From Opitutus sp. GAS368 (GTDB taxonomy: Bacteria > Verrucomicrobiota > Verrucomicrobiia > Opitutales > Opitutaceae), in NCBI GenBank assembly GCA_945874455.1, contig CAMCHO010000032.1, positions 1 through 32,536 of the forward strand: 32,536 bases of DNA, written 5' to 3'. Shown here one piece after another: positions 1 to 7,551 of the stretch. A program made the translations under genes and the position numbers. The notes under the pieces were generated by a model. It saw only the letters and a list, made by a program, of their open reading frames with translations. It was not told the origin of the DNA and searched no databases. Every line of letters starts with the position of its first letter. The first letter of the stretch is position 1.

Positions 1-224
1 CGGGCGGCAAGGTGAAGACCTTTGCGCAATTGAACGCGATCGGCTGGCTGATCGGTGCGCGGATGTTGGAGCAGGGGCATCCGGGCGTCTTTACCGGAGA
101 AGGCCGGGATTGGGTTCAAGTGGCGCGGATCATCGGAATCGGGCTCTACGTTTTGTCAGCGGTGCTCACGATCACGTCGGGGTATGCTTATTTTCGGCGG
201 CACGGACACGTGTTGTTCAAATAG
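1..224 (+). CDS. pgsA: CDP-diacylglycerol--glycerol-3-phosphate 3-phosphatidyltransferase, C-terminal fragment
   Basis: Only the C-terminal part is present; the frame is open from the window edge (GGC GGC AAG GTG...). The tail reads GGKVKTFAQLNAIGWL and ends in a hydrophobic segment (about residues IIGIGLYVLSAVLTI of the tail) and a basic end. This matches the last part of CDP-alcohol phosphatidyltransferases of the PgsA type, where a GK.KT..Q motif precedes the final membrane helices. PgsA makes phosphatidylglycerolphosphate in the inner membrane. The next gene, only 3 bp downstream, is PgpA, the phosphatase acting on that product, which supports the call. The catalytic CDP-alcohol motif lies outside the window, so the assignment rests on the tail and on context. 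Confidence 0.75.
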   Translation, partial: GGKVKTFAQLNAIGWLIGARMLEQGHPGVFTGEGRDWVQVARIIGIGLYVLSAVLTITSGYAYFRRHGHVLFK

Positions 225-227
225 CCC

Positions 228-746
228 ATGCGGTTGACCCCACCGACGTGGACGCGCCGCTGGCCCTCGGCACTCGTGGTGAATCTAGCCACCCTCGGCC
301 CGGTGGGACGGCGTTTGCCGGCACCGGGCACGTGGGGCTCGCTGGTGGGGGTCGGTTATTTTTGGTTCGGCTTCGCAGGATTAAGCGCGACCTGGACGGT
401 GTTCCTGAGCGCGCTGGCGGCCTACGTGGCGGTGGCGATTTGCGGAGAGGCTGAGATCCGTTTGCGCCGGCAAGATCCCGGCGACGTCGTGCTCGACGAG
501 TGTGTAGCGATTCCGTGGTGTTTTCTGGGTTGGCCGGCATTGGTCGCGGTGGTGCCGGTGTGGGTAGCGTTGCTGGCGGGATTCGCTCTGTTTCGTATCT
601 TCGACATCGCCAAGCCGTGGGGAATTGCACGCCTCCAACGGCTCCCCGGCGGTTGGGGTGTGGTGGTCGACGATCTGGCGGCGGCGCTGGCGACGTGTGC
701 GACCCTCCATCTCGGGGTCTGGCTCTGGACGATCATCGGCCGCTAG
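228..746 (+). CDS. pgpA: Phosphatidylglycerophosphatase A
   Basis: 172 residues, the usual size for PgpA. The N-terminal half has the family signature PAPGTWGSL near residues 31-39, the central acidic motif DPGDVVLDE around 83-91, and the C-terminal block FRIFDIAKPWGI followed by LPGGWGVVVDD, which matches the family's LFR.FD..KP.PI and GG.G...DD motifs. Several hydrophobic segments lie between them, as expected for an inner-membrane enzyme. It removes the terminal phosphate from phosphatidylglycerolphosphate to give phosphatidylglycerol. It starts 3 bp after the pgsA stop, so the two are almost certainly cotranscribed and act in sequence. It is convergent with the next gene, with 33 bp between the stops. 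Confidence 0.93.
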   Translation: MRLTPPTWTRRWPSALVVNLATLGPVGRRLPAPGTWGSLVGVGYFWFGFAGLSATWTVFLSALAAYVAVAICGEAEIRLRRQDPGDVVLDECVAIPWCFLGWPALVAVVPVWVALLAGFALFRIFDIAKPWGIARLQRLPGGWGVVVDDLAAALATCATLHLGVWLWTIIGR

Positions 747-779
747 GGTTCGCGCCGGCAGAAGAGCGCGGGAGGGGGG

Positions 780-1703
780 CTATTTGGCGGCGCGATTGCG
801 GCGCAGGAGAAACTCAATCCGCATGCTGCTACTGAGACCGAGTTCATGGCCATCGGGGCCCCAAAGGGTGCGAGCGCCGAGCGTGAAAAGCAGCTGCGTG
901 CGAGCCGCGGGGTGAAGTTTCCACGGCACCACGATTTCGGGGCGGAGCGCGTAGACGTTTTTGTTTTCGTCACTCACCCAACGGCTGCTCGTGACGGTCG
1001 CGGTCAGCGACGCGCGGAAGCGGGGCCATTCCCGCGCGGCACCGGCGACGTAAATGAGGGAGTTGGCGTGCAATTGATTGCGCCCGAAGTGGGCGGACAT
1101 CGGGGTACGCTCGAGCAAATCGGCGCCGACGCTGGCGTATCCAAGAAGTTTCCACGCGGGCACGAGCGGACGCGTCGCGGCGACGTAGGGCTGGAAATGC
1201 CGGTGGCCGTCGGTGAGGGCCTGCGGGGGCCGACTGAGGGGCGTCTGATAGATGAAACCTACGCTGACACCCGCGCCATTATTGAGCGAAGGCAGCAGGT
1301 GTTCGCACCGGGTGCCGAGGCGGACGCCGGCCAGTCCGTAGCCGGCGGCGTCGCTGATCCCATGGGTAAAATAGGTCTGCAGCTCGGCACTGCTCTCAAT
1401 GTTTTCGCTGACCTTGGCCCGACCGCCGAAGGGCACGCGCAAATAGTCGCGGCGGAGTAGATCGCCGAAGTGCGGCCGAACATAGAGTCGCAACGCCCCC
1501 GTGCGGTCGAAGCCCGGGAGGCGGTCGGTGAGGAGATCGGGCAACCCATCGATGAACTCCGCGATATCCCAGCCCGCGCCGGCATTCACTGCAGGAGCGG
1601 CAGGAGAGGGCTCGGCCGCGGGCAGCGACGCAAGGGGACCGGCGCACAATAGCGGGAGGACAACGCGACGGAACCAAGAGGGGTAACGGAGGGCGGAAAG
1701 CAC
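780..1703 (-). CDS. Secreted or outer-membrane protein, probable beta-barrel, unknown function
   Basis: 307 residues. The N-terminus (basic start, then VVLPLLCAGPLASLPAA) looks like a Sec signal peptide with cleavage near residue 30. The rest has no long hydrophobic helix but alternates polar and aromatic or aliphatic residues in short strands (for example AGYGLAGVRLGTRCEHL and GVSVGFIYQTPL), and the C-terminal strand region ends SSSMRIEFLLRRNRAAK. This is compatible with an outer-membrane barrel, but I recognise no named family. The gene begins 10 bp after the stop of the NusG-like gene, so it is probably the last gene of an aroQ/nusG-like/OMP unit. Function is unknown; the barrel idea is inference from composition. 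Confidence 0.6.
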   Translation of the reverse strand: MLSALRYPSWFRRVVLPLLCAGPLASLPAAEPSPAAPAVNAGAGWDIAEFIDGLPDLLTDRLPGFDRTGALRLYVRPHFGDLLRRDYLRVPFGGRAKVSENIESSAELQTYFTHGISDAAGYGLAGVRLGTRCEHLLPSLNNGAGVSVGFIYQTPLSRPPQALTDGHRHFQPYVAATRPLVPAWKLLGYASVGADLLERTPMSAHFGRNQLHANSLIYVAGAAREWPRFRASLTATVTSSRWVSDENKNVYALRPEIVVPWKLHPAARTQLLFTLGARTLWGPDGHELGLSSSMRIEFLLRRNRAAK

Positions 1704-1713
1704 AGCGCGCGGG

Positions 1714-2205
1714 TCAGTCCAAGACGCGGAGATGTTCCACCGGCACTTTTACCAGCAGGCCCTGTCGCAGCACGTCGACGGAAAGGACGACGCCCTGCGG
1801 GTTGCTGGGGTCGTCGACGAAACCCTCGAGGCCGTAGAGCGGGCCGCCGATGATTTTCACGTGTTTTCCCTTGGTAAAAAGAGGCATGACGCTCAACTCG
1901 AAGCCGGACGCGACGATCTTCTTCACGTCGGCGAGTTGACGAAGAAATCGCGGTTCGTCGGTGACGGTGATCGCGCGTGCGAGCAGTTCCTGCTGGTAGA
2001 TGCGCGATTTCTCCTCGACCGGTACTTGGGCGAAGACGTAGCCGGGGAAGAGCGGCTTGGTGAATTTTTTCGTCTGCTGCGCGTAGTGGCGCACGCTCAC
2101 CACGAGAGCGAGGTAGTGCTCAAATTTTTCCGCCGCCATGAGGGCGGCGAATTTTTTTTCGCACCGAGGTTTGGTGTGACAGACCAGCCAGAAGTGATCA
2201 CTCAT
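1714..2205 (-). CDS. NusG/RfaH-like transcription antitermination protein (NusG paralogue)
   Basis: 163 residues. The N-terminal NGN domain starts WLVCHTKPRCEKKFAALM, the typical W.(V/L).T.PR.E..A pattern of NusG and RfaH, and contains PLFPGYVFAQV (the family's LFPGY(V/I)F motif) near residues 52-62. The C-terminal KOW-type segment starts around residue 112 with GKHVKIIGGPLYGLEGFV. NGN domains bind the RNA polymerase clamp and affect pausing and termination. It is not in the usual secE-nusG-rplK setting and lies 4 bp downstream of aroQ, so it is more likely a specialised paralogue (RfaH, UpxY or LoaP class) than housekeeping NusG. Its target operon is not evident; the nearest candidate is the secreted protein gene just downstream. 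Confidence 0.85.
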   Translation of the reverse strand: MSDHFWLVCHTKPRCEKKFAALMAAEKFEHYLALVVSVRHYAQQTKKFTKPLFPGYVFAQVPVEEKSRIYQQELLARAITVTDEPRFLRQLADVKKIVASGFELSVMPLFTKGKHVKIIGGPLYGLEGFVDDPSNPQGVVLSVDVLRQGLLVKVPVEHLRVLD

Positions 2206-2209
2206 CCGC

Positions 2210-2638
2210 TCAGTTTTTCAGGAGGAAACGAAGGGCGGCGTGATAACCCTCGAGGCCGAGCCCGGTGATGACCGCGATGCACGCCGGGGCGGTCAGCGAT
2301 GTGTGGCGAAACTCCTCGCGCTTGTAGATATTTGAGATGTGGACCTCGATGGTCGGGAGATGGGCGCCCAAGAGCGCATCGCGCAGGGCCACACTCGTGT
2401 GGGTGAAAGCGCCGCCGTTGATGACGAGACCATCGAATTTCGCGTCGGCCAATGCAGCGATTTTATCGATCAGGGCGCCCTCGTGATTCGACTGAAAAAA
2501 CTCGAGCTGCGCCGACGAGGCGAATTCAGCGCGCAGGGCGTCTGCGAGATCGGCGAGGGTCGCGCGGCCGTAGATCTCCGGCTCGCGTTTGCCGAGGCGG
2601 TCGAGGTTGGGGCCGTTGAGAATGGCGATGCGTTTCAT
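2210..2638 (-). CDS. aroQ: Type II 3-dehydroquinate dehydratase
   Basis: 142 residues from the ATG that gives [20 protein letters not shown]. The hallmark ILNGPNL..LG.REP.IYG at the N-terminus carries the asparagine of the active-site loop and, at IYG, the catalytic tyrosine. [12 protein letters not shown] (about 48-59), [19 protein letters not shown] (about 71-89) and VEVHISN-like [15 protein letters not shown] (about 96-110) hold the other conserved Asn, Glu, His and Arg residues. The enzyme dehydrates 3-dehydroquinate to 3-dehydroshikimate in the shikimate pathway, in the cytoplasm as a dodecamer. A longer start at 2659 is possible but adds seven non-conserved residues. It is followed after 4 bp by the NusG-like gene. 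Confidence 0.95.
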   Translation of the reverse strand: MKRIAILNGPNLDRLGKREPEIYGRATLADLADALRAEFASSAQLEFFQSNHEGALIDKIAALADAKFDGLVINGGAFTHTSVALRDALLGAHLPTIEVHISNIYKREEFRHTSLTAPACIAVITGLGLEGYHAALRFLLKN

Positions 2639-2717
2639 GGGGCGAGTGACGGAACACACGGAAGCGGCAGAAGTGAAGATCCAACTTTTCCCCCGGAACG
2701 GGCGCCTGCCGGGAAAA

Positions 2718-3470
2718 CTAGAACGGGTTCTCTGTGCCGATGAATTCCCACGGAAGTTTGAATTTTTTCGAGAGCTCGGCGGCGAGGGCCTTTACGCCGT
2801 GGACCTCGGTGGCGTAGTGACCGCAGAGGTAGAGGTTGAGTTTTTCCTCCTGCGCGCGGTTGAAACAGTCTTCGCGCAATTCACCGGTGATCAACGTGTC
2901 GACGCCGGACGCGAGGAGTTCCGGCACGGCGCTGTAACCGCTGCCGCTGCAAAACGCGACGGCCTTGGGCGAGGCGGAACCGTATTCGATGGCGATCACC
3001 CGCGGATAGAGAGACTCGAGTTTCCGGCGGATCGCGGCGCGGGTGAGGCGCGACTCGGCGATATTACTAATGGCTTCGCCGTCGCGGACGAGAAACGGGC
3101 GGGACGGTTTGAGACCGAGCTGTTTGGCGAGGAGCGCGTTGTTGCCGAGCTGCGGATGGCCGTCGAGCGGAAGATGATTGGAGTAGAGCGCGCAGTTGGC
3201 GTGCAGGAGCGTCGCCACCCGGGTGTAGGCCGGACCCGTGAGCGGGCGCGGCATGTCCCAATACATGCCGTGGTGCGCGATGAGAAAATCGATGCCGGCG
3301 GCCACGGCCTTTTGAAACGGGACGACTCCCGCGTCCACGGCAGCACCGATTTTTGAGACGCGGCCGTCGTTGGCGAGTTGCAGGCCGTTGAACGCGCCAG
3401 GGGCGTCTTTGTAGGCGGCGCGGCGGGTACGTTGATCGCAGTAGGTGACGAGGTCGGTGAGCGTGGGCAT
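2718..3470 (-). CDS. Nif3-like dinuclear metal-centre protein (DUF34)
   Basis: 250 residues, full length for the YbgI/Nif3 family. Metal-ligand motifs are visible: LIAHHGMYW near residues 63-71, YSNHLPLD near 96-103, and at the C-terminus [15 protein letters not shown] followed by [12 protein letters not shown], which holds the last His and Glu ligands. These proteins form a toroidal hexamer with a two-metal site. They are often labelled GTP cyclohydrolase I type 2, but the true role is unsettled. The gene starts 3 bp after the stop of the type III polyketide synthase, so it shares the same transcript, although it is a widespread housekeeping protein and need not belong to the pathway. Confidence 0.92.
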   Translation of the reverse strand: MPTLTDLVTYCDQRTRRAAYKDAPGAFNGLQLANDGRVSKIGAAVDAGVVPFQKAVAAGIDFLIAHHGMYWDMPRPLTGPAYTRVATLLHANCALYSNHLPLDGHPQLGNNALLAKQLGLKPSRPFLVRDGEAISNIAESRLTRAAIRRKLESLYPRVIAIEYGSASPKAVAFCSGSGYSAVPELLASGVDTLITGELREDCFNRAQEEKLNLYLCGHYATEVHGVKALAAELSKKFKLPWEFIGTENPF

Positions 3471-3473
3471 GGT

Positions 3474-4508
3474 TCAGAGGCCGAGGCGGCAGCTATGGGC
3501 GCTAAACCCTGCACCAAAACTCACGAGCCAAAAATCGCCGTCGGTGGCGGTGGGCGTCGTGGTTTTCAACGTCTCCGCGAGCACGAACAGCACCGACGGG
3601 CTGCTCATGTTTCCGTAGTCGCGGAGGACGCGAGTGCTGACGTCGAGAGAATGCGGCGCGAGCGCCGGGGCGAGCGCGGCCAAGACATCGCGTCCACCGG
3701 GATGCGCGACGACGCGGGCGACAGGGCGCGGGCCGCGATGGGCCCACAGGTGTTCAACGGCGCTCGCGGCGAGCGTGGGGACGGAGCGGTCGAGGAGGTT
3801 GCGGAGTTTGCCGTCGCGTTGTTCGAAGCGGAGCTTGTCGCGGTCGGCCGGGACGTGGAGCGTGTCGAAGTCGAAGGCGCGCAGACCGGTCGGTCCAGGC
3901 GTCGCGCGCCAGATCGTGGCGGCGGCACCGTCACTGAACAGGCACGCGCTGATGAGCACGCCGGGGTCGTCGTCGAGGTAAAACGCGGCCGAACAAACCT
4001 CGACGGCGATGCAGGCCACCGTGGCGGTCGGGTGGGCGGCGAGTACGTGGCTCGCCGCGCGAAGGGTGGGAATCGCTGCACCGCAGCCGAGGCCGACGAG
4101 ATCTTGCAGGATGGCGTTGGGGCGGAGGCCGAGTTGTTCGGCGACGTAGCTGGTCAAGCCGGGGCAGAGGTAGCCGGTGCAGGTGCAGATGAGGAGCGCG
4201 TCGAGTTGCGCGGGGACGAGGTGGGCGCGGGCGAGCGCAGACGTGAGGGCGGTCGCGGCCAGCTTCGGCGCAGCGGAGCGGAACGCGGCGTTGAGCTGGT
4301 CGGAGGTGAGATCGAAAACGTTTTCGATGTCGGGCACGGCAAAGTGGCGCGTGGCGATGCCGTGGTCGCCGGCCAGAATGCTGTGCACAATCAGGCGCGA
4401 ACGCTTGCTGAGGCGTTGGCGGACGGGAGAACGTTGCACGATGTCCCAGCACGCGGCTTGCGTGTACCGGGCGGGTGGAACGGCAGTGGCGAGCGCGTGA
4501 AGAAACAT
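3474..4508 (-). CDS. Type III polyketide synthase (chalcone/stilbene synthase-like)
   Basis: 344 residues with a thiolase fold. The catalytic triad is visible: Cys142 in GLGCGAAIPTLRA, His269 in VAHPGGRD and Asn300 in YGNMSSPSVLFVL. The C-terminal FGAGFSAHSCRL matches the family's FGPG...E...L end. Such enzymes extend an acyl-CoA starter with malonyl-CoA and cyclise the chain to pyrones, resorcinols, phloroglucinols or similar rings. The protein is slightly shorter than plant enzymes but complete. Its stop lies 3 bp before the Nif3-like start and its start is 1 bp after the oxidoreductase stop. With the flavoprotein and methyltransferase upstream, the arrangement parallels actinobacterial srs-type phenolic lipid operons. 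The starter and ring type cannot be read from the sequence. Confidence 0.92.
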   Translation of the reverse strand: MFLHALATAVPPARYTQAACWDIVQRSPVRQRLSKRSRLIVHSILAGDHGIATRHFAVPDIENVFDLTSDQLNAAFRSAAPKLAATALTSALARAHLVPAQLDALLICTCTGYLCPGLTSYVAEQLGLRPNAILQDLVGLGCGAAIPTLRAASHVLAAHPTATVACIAVEVCSAAFYLDDDPGVLISACLFSDGAAATIWRATPGPTGLRAFDFDTLHVPADRDKLRFEQRDGKLRNLLDRSVPTLAASAVEHLWAHRGPRPVARVVAHPGGRDVLAALAPALAPHSLDVSTRVLRDYGNMSSPSVLFVLAETLKTTTPTATDGDFWLVSFGAGFSAHSCRLGL

Positions 4509-4509
4509 T

Positions 4510-5562
4510 TTAGTGGAGGGCGGCGTAGAGTGGAGCGAGCGGGACGAGGCGAACGCGATTCAAGGCGGAGAGCACGCGTTGGCGGGGCGGAGAGAAGAGG
4601 AACGGATGAACGGCGGCGGCCGAGGCCAAGCGCAGGCGAAAACGTCGGCGCAAGGCGCGCGAGATGACTTCGCACGTGTCGCTCCACGCAGCGGCGCCCC
4701 GCGCGTACGCGAGGAGCGGAGGCAGTGCAGTCTCAGCGCTTTGGAAGGCCATCGCCATGCCGTTGCCGGTGAAAGGAGGAATCATGGCGCACGTATCGCC
4801 GAGACACATACGGCCAGGCGGCGGGGCGATGACGCGGCCGTCGAAGCTGACGGCGGCGACGGCGCAGAACGAATCCGCTGCTAGTTCGCTGGTGGCAAGG
4901 CACGCGGCGAGGCTGGTGAGGCCGGCGGCTTGCAGATAACCGAGCAGGAGGTTGGCGCCTTTCGCACAGAGGGCGCGGCGGCGGAAAAGTCCGCAGACGT
5001 TCACCGAGCCGTCTTCGACGCGGGCGAGGCCGACGTAGGCGTGGTCACCGAGGTGGAGTTCGAGGTCGCGCGTGAGCGTGACGTCGCGGGCATGGATTTT
5101 CAGGCCGAGCCACGGCGAGCGGCTGCGACGTCGGCCGGTTGTGAACACGCGGCCGGGGACGGAGCTGAAGGCGGTGTCAGTTTCGGGGAAGCGGGTGTTG
5201 GCGAGCAAAACTCCGCCAGCGGCGGTAAACGCGGTGGCGAGGCGATGGTCGAGCGCGTGACGGCTGAGGCCGAGGGCGGACGAGGGGAGTCTTTGGATAC
5301 GCGTGGGCTTGGTCGTGGCATCCGCGCCGATGAACCAAGCGACCTCGCGATGGTGCAGCGCGTCGGAAAAGTAAGGAGCGAGACCGAGTGTGGTGATGGT
5401 GGCGGCGGAGAGTCCGGTTATGAATTCCCCGCAGACACGATGGCGCGGATAGTGGCCGGCCTCAAAAATCGTCACCGTCACGCCGGCGCGGCGGAGCGCT
5501 AGGCCGAGCGAAAGTCCGGCCAGGCCGCCGCCGATGATTTCGATGGGCCGGGGGAAGGTCAT
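4510..5562 (-). CDS. FAD-dependent oxidoreductase, geranylgeranyl-reductase/PHBH-like
   Basis: 350 residues from the ATG giving MTFPRPIEIIGGGLAGLSLG; a longer frame to 5619 exists but its first 19 residues look non-coding. The dinucleotide motif GGGLAG is at residues 11-16 and is followed by IFEAGHYPRHRVCGEF, typical of the geranylgeranyl reductase and halogenase-like flavoproteins. The second FAD motif is CLGDTCAMIPPFTGNGMAMAF in the C-terminal third. The start overlaps the stop of the methyltransferase by 4 bp (ATGA), which implies translational coupling, and the polyketide synthase follows after 1 bp. A role in hydroxylating or otherwise oxidising the polyketide product is the natural inference, though a reductase acting on an acyl chain is possible. 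Confidence 0.88.
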   Translation of the reverse strand: MTFPRPIEIIGGGLAGLSLGLALRRAGVTVTIFEAGHYPRHRVCGEFITGLSAATITTLGLAPYFSDALHHREVAWFIGADATTKPTRIQRLPSSALGLSRHALDHRLATAFTAAGGVLLANTRFPETDTAFSSVPGRVFTTGRRRSRSPWLGLKIHARDVTLTRDLELHLGDHAYVGLARVEDGSVNVCGLFRRRALCAKGANLLLGYLQAAGLTSLAACLATSELAADSFCAVAAVSFDGRVIAPPPGRMCLGDTCAMIPPFTGNGMAMAFQSAETALPPLLAYARGAAAWSDTCEVISRALRRRFRLRLASAAAVHPFLFSPPRQRVLSALNRVRLVPLAPLYAALH

Positions 5563-6203
5563 GGGCGGCGGATGGCGATCAGGCGGTAGGCGCCGAGAGC
5601 GGTCGTGGAGCAGCGGCAATCCCAGTGTGCCGGATCGAGGCCAAGCGAACGAGGGAGTTCGTCGTCGAGGAAGCCGGCGGCGATGCTTACGTGCGCATCG
5701 TGGCGGGTGACGTGGTTGGCGCGCAGCAACGGGCTGAGGAGCGCGAAGAGACGTTGCGAGCGGCGGCTGCGGCTGGGCTCACTCGCGAGGATGACTCGGG
5801 TGGTGCGAGCGAGGGTGGCACCGAGCGAGGCGAGTTCCGCTTCTGACAAGTGGTGTAAAATGAGATTAGCGATCACGGCTGGGTAAGAGGCGTAGCCGGT
5901 GAAGGAGCGCAAATCTGCGGTGTGCCAGGCGCGTGCGCGCGGCCATTTTTGCGGACACGTCACGAAATCGAGTCCGTCGACCGGAATGTTTCGGGCAGAG
6001 AGACGGAGGGCCAACTCACCGGTGCCGGCGCCGAGTTCGAGGGTGTGCTCGCCCGCGCGCACGAGCGGAGGAAGGGTGCGGGCGAACCAGCGGTGGTTGC
6101 CCATGAGGCGATTGATCACCCGTAGGTCGCGGCGACTGTGCCGGGCATCGGGGTGATCGGACGGGAGCGAGTCGAGCAGCTCGGGTTGAAGCGTGCGGAG
6201 CAT
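5559..6203 (-). CDS. Class I SAM-dependent methyltransferase
   Basis: 214 residues from the ATG at 6203 (MLRTLQPELLDSLPSDHPDA). The frame stays open upstream to 6599, but that part overlaps the divergent deaminase gene and has no family-like sequence. SAM motif I is HTLELGAGTGELALRL near residues 54-69, followed by an acidic residue in VDGLDFV; ANLILHHLSEAEL is the usual motif IV/post-motif region. It starts the tightly packed methyltransferase, oxidoreductase, type III polyketide synthase, Nif3-like run. It would be expected to O- or C-methylate the ring made by the polyketide synthase. Actinobacterial and Bacillus phenolic-lipid operons use a membrane ICMT-type methyltransferase instead, so this is a different solution for the same slot. 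Confidence 0.85.
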   Translation of the reverse strand: MLRTLQPELLDSLPSDHPDARHSRRDLRVINRLMGNHRWFARTLPPLVRAGEHTLELGAGTGELALRLSARNIPVDGLDFVTCPQKWPRARAWHTADLRSFTGYASYPAVIANLILHHLSEAELASLGATLARTTRVILASEPSRSRRSQRLFALLSPLLRANHVTRHDAHVSIAAGFLDDELPRSLGLDPAHWDCRCSTTALGAYRLIAIRRP

Positions 6204-6263
6204 AAAACGAGAGGAAGGTTGCCCGCGCGCGGCGGCCTGTCCAGAGTCCGCGCCGTTTACTTC

Positions 6264-6734
6264 ATGAGCACGTCCAATCCAGTCGATCTGATCGCGCAAG
6301 CCGCGGAAAACTTTCCTCACCGCCCCTCGTGGGACGAATATTTCATGGCCACGGCGGTGCTCATGTCGACGCGTTCGAACTGTGAGCGCCTGCACGTCGG
6401 CTGCGTGATTGTGACGGGTGGCGCGCGCAAGCACCGCCTCGTCGCCGCCGGTTACAACGGCTACCTGCCCGGCACCCCGCACGTCTCGCTCTTGCGGGAC
6501 GGACACGAACAGGGGACGGTGCACGCCGAGCAAAACGCCGTGGCCGATGCAGCGCGGCGCGGCAGCTCGGTCGAGGACTGCGTGGCGTATGTGACGCACT
6601 TCCCCTGCATCAACTGCGCAAAAATCCTCGCGGCCGCGGGCATCGCCCGGGTGAAATACCGGCTCGACTACAATAACGATCCGCTCGTCGCGCAGCTGCT
6701 GGCCGATGCCGGGGTCTCGATCCTCAAACTCTAA
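6264..6734 (+). CDS. dCMP/cytidine deaminase family protein (ComEB-like)
   Basis: 156 residues from the ATG at 6264; the longer frame to 6138 overlaps the divergent methyltransferase gene. Zinc site: His88 and Glu90 in [12 protein letters not shown], and the cysteine pair Cys115 and Cys118 in [10 protein letters not shown]. The N-terminal [20 protein letters not shown] and HVGCVIV are characteristic of deoxycytidylate deaminases, as is the GYNG block. It converts dCMP to dUMP to feed thymidylate synthesis, in the cytosol. The gene is divergent from the methyltransferase with 60 bp between starts, and it is followed after 14 bp by yqgE. Confidence 0.9.
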   Translation: MSTSNPVDLIAQAAENFPHRPSWDEYFMATAVLMSTRSNCERLHVGCVIVTGGARKHRLVAAGYNGYLPGTPHVSLLRDGHEQGTVHAEQNAVADAARRGSSVEDCVAYVTHFPCINCAKILAAAGIARVKYRLDYNNDPLVAQLLADAGVSILKL

Positions 6735-6748
6735 CCCCGCAACTTGCC

Positions 6749-7303
6749 ATGCGCGCCGAGCCCAACGACACGAAGGAAACCCTCGCGGGCTCGCTACTGC
6801 TCGCGCACCCCTCGATGCGCGATCCGAACTTTCGCCACAGCGTCGTGCTCATGTCGGTGCACAATGCCGAAGGCGCGATGGGCGTGGTGCTCAACCGTCC
6901 AATGGGGAAACGCCTCGGGGAGTTCAGCGGAGATTTTGCATTGGGACCGTTGGCAAGTGTGCCGATGTTTTCCGGCGGACCGGTGCAGACGGAACAGGTG
7001 GTGCTCGCGGCCTGGGAATCGCGTCCGGATGGCTTCCGCCTGCATTTTGGCGTGGAGCCGGACAAAGCGGTGCAGCTTTTGGACGAGGAAGGGGCGCATG
7101 TGCGCGCGTTTGTCGGTTACTCGGGCTGGTCGGCCGGGCAGCTCGAAAACGAAATGAAGCACCACACGTGGGTGGTCGCCGAAGTGCCGGAAGATTTGAT
7201 GACCCAAGCACAAGACGACACCTTGTGGCGGCTTGTGCTGGGTCGCGAGGGAGCCGAATGGCGACTCTTGGCCGACGAGCCGGAAGACCCCGAGCGGAAC
7301 TGA
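6749..7303 (+). CDS. YqgE/AlgH family protein
   Basis: 184 residues. The N-terminus [23 protein letters not shown] is the diagnostic start of the UPF0301/AlgH family. [12 protein letters not shown] (about 44-55) and [14 protein letters not shown] (about 75-88) follow, then [14 protein letters not shown] (about 124-137), another conserved block. The molecular function is not established; the name AlgH comes from an alginate regulator locus in Pseudomonas. It lies 14 bp behind the deaminase and about 100 bp ahead of rpmJ, so a shared transcript with the deaminase is likely. Confidence 0.92.
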   Translation: MRAEPNDTKETLAGSLLLAHPSMRDPNFRHSVVLMSVHNAEGAMGVVLNRPMGKRLGEFSGDFALGPLASVPMFSGGPVQTEQVVLAAWESRPDGFRLHFGVEPDKAVQLLDEEGAHVRAFVGYSGWSAGQLENEMKHHTWVVAEVPEDLMTQAQDDTLWRLVLGREGAEWRLLADEPEDPERN

Positions 7304-7368
7304 ACGGCGAGAAATTTCCGGCACCAGCGCGCCGCTTCGTGCGTTTTCGCCCGGAGGGGACATTTCAG

Positions 7369-7402
7369 TTGACAGAGGGTAATCGGCTCTCTGTTTTCAC
7401 CC
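7369..7402 (+). promoter_or_regulatory. Candidate promoter element upstream of rpmJ
   Basis: A perfect TTGACA at 7369-7374 lies 39 bp before the rpmJ ATG. TTCACCC begins 21 bp after it, and the run TTCACCCTTTTT leads into the start codon. There is no good TATAAT. A 6-bp inverted repeat, ACAGAG at 7372-7377 and CTCTGT at 7389-7394, overlaps the element and could be an operator, but arms this short are expected by chance. The same layout occurs before rpsR at 13794. Confidence 0.4.
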
Positions 7403-7407
7403 TTTTT

Positions 7408-7533
7408 ATGAAAGTTGTCTCCTCCATCAAATCCGCCAAGAAGCGTCACCCTGCCTGCCAGGTCGTCCGTCGCAAGGGCAAGATCTACGTCATCAACAAA
7501 GTCGAGCCGCGTTACAAAGCGCGCCAAGGCTAA
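7408..7533 (+). CDS. rpmJ: 50S ribosomal protein bL36, zinc-free type
   Basis: 41 residues: [20 protein letters not shown], then [11 protein letters not shown] and KARQG at the end. It fits the bL36 fold and the longer C-minus variety: only one cysteine (Cys17) is present, so the four-ligand CCCH zinc site of the classic form is missing. It belongs to the large subunit. It is too short to stand out in a longer overlapping frame, but its composition, start and neighbour make it certain. It is followed after 18 bp by a type B L31 gene; the same pairing of zinc-free forms exists in enterobacteria as ykgO/ykgM under Zur control. No Shine-Dalgarno sequence precedes the ATG; the leader is pyrimidine-rich. 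Confidence 0.95.
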   Translation: MKVVSSIKSAKKRHPACQVVRRKGKIYVINKVEPRYKARQG

Positions 7534-7551
7534 CTAACCTCTACACCTGCG

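Noticed and set aside
3378-4667. Long plus-strand open frame of 429 codons
   Set aside because: It is a shadow of the type III PKS and Nif3-like genes, rich in Arg, Gly and Glu, with no family-like motif.
7372-7394. Zur or other repressor box upstream of rpmJ
   Set aside because: The inverted repeat has only 6-bp arms 11 bp apart and does not match a Zur consensus I can recall with confidence; kept only as a remark in the promoter entry.
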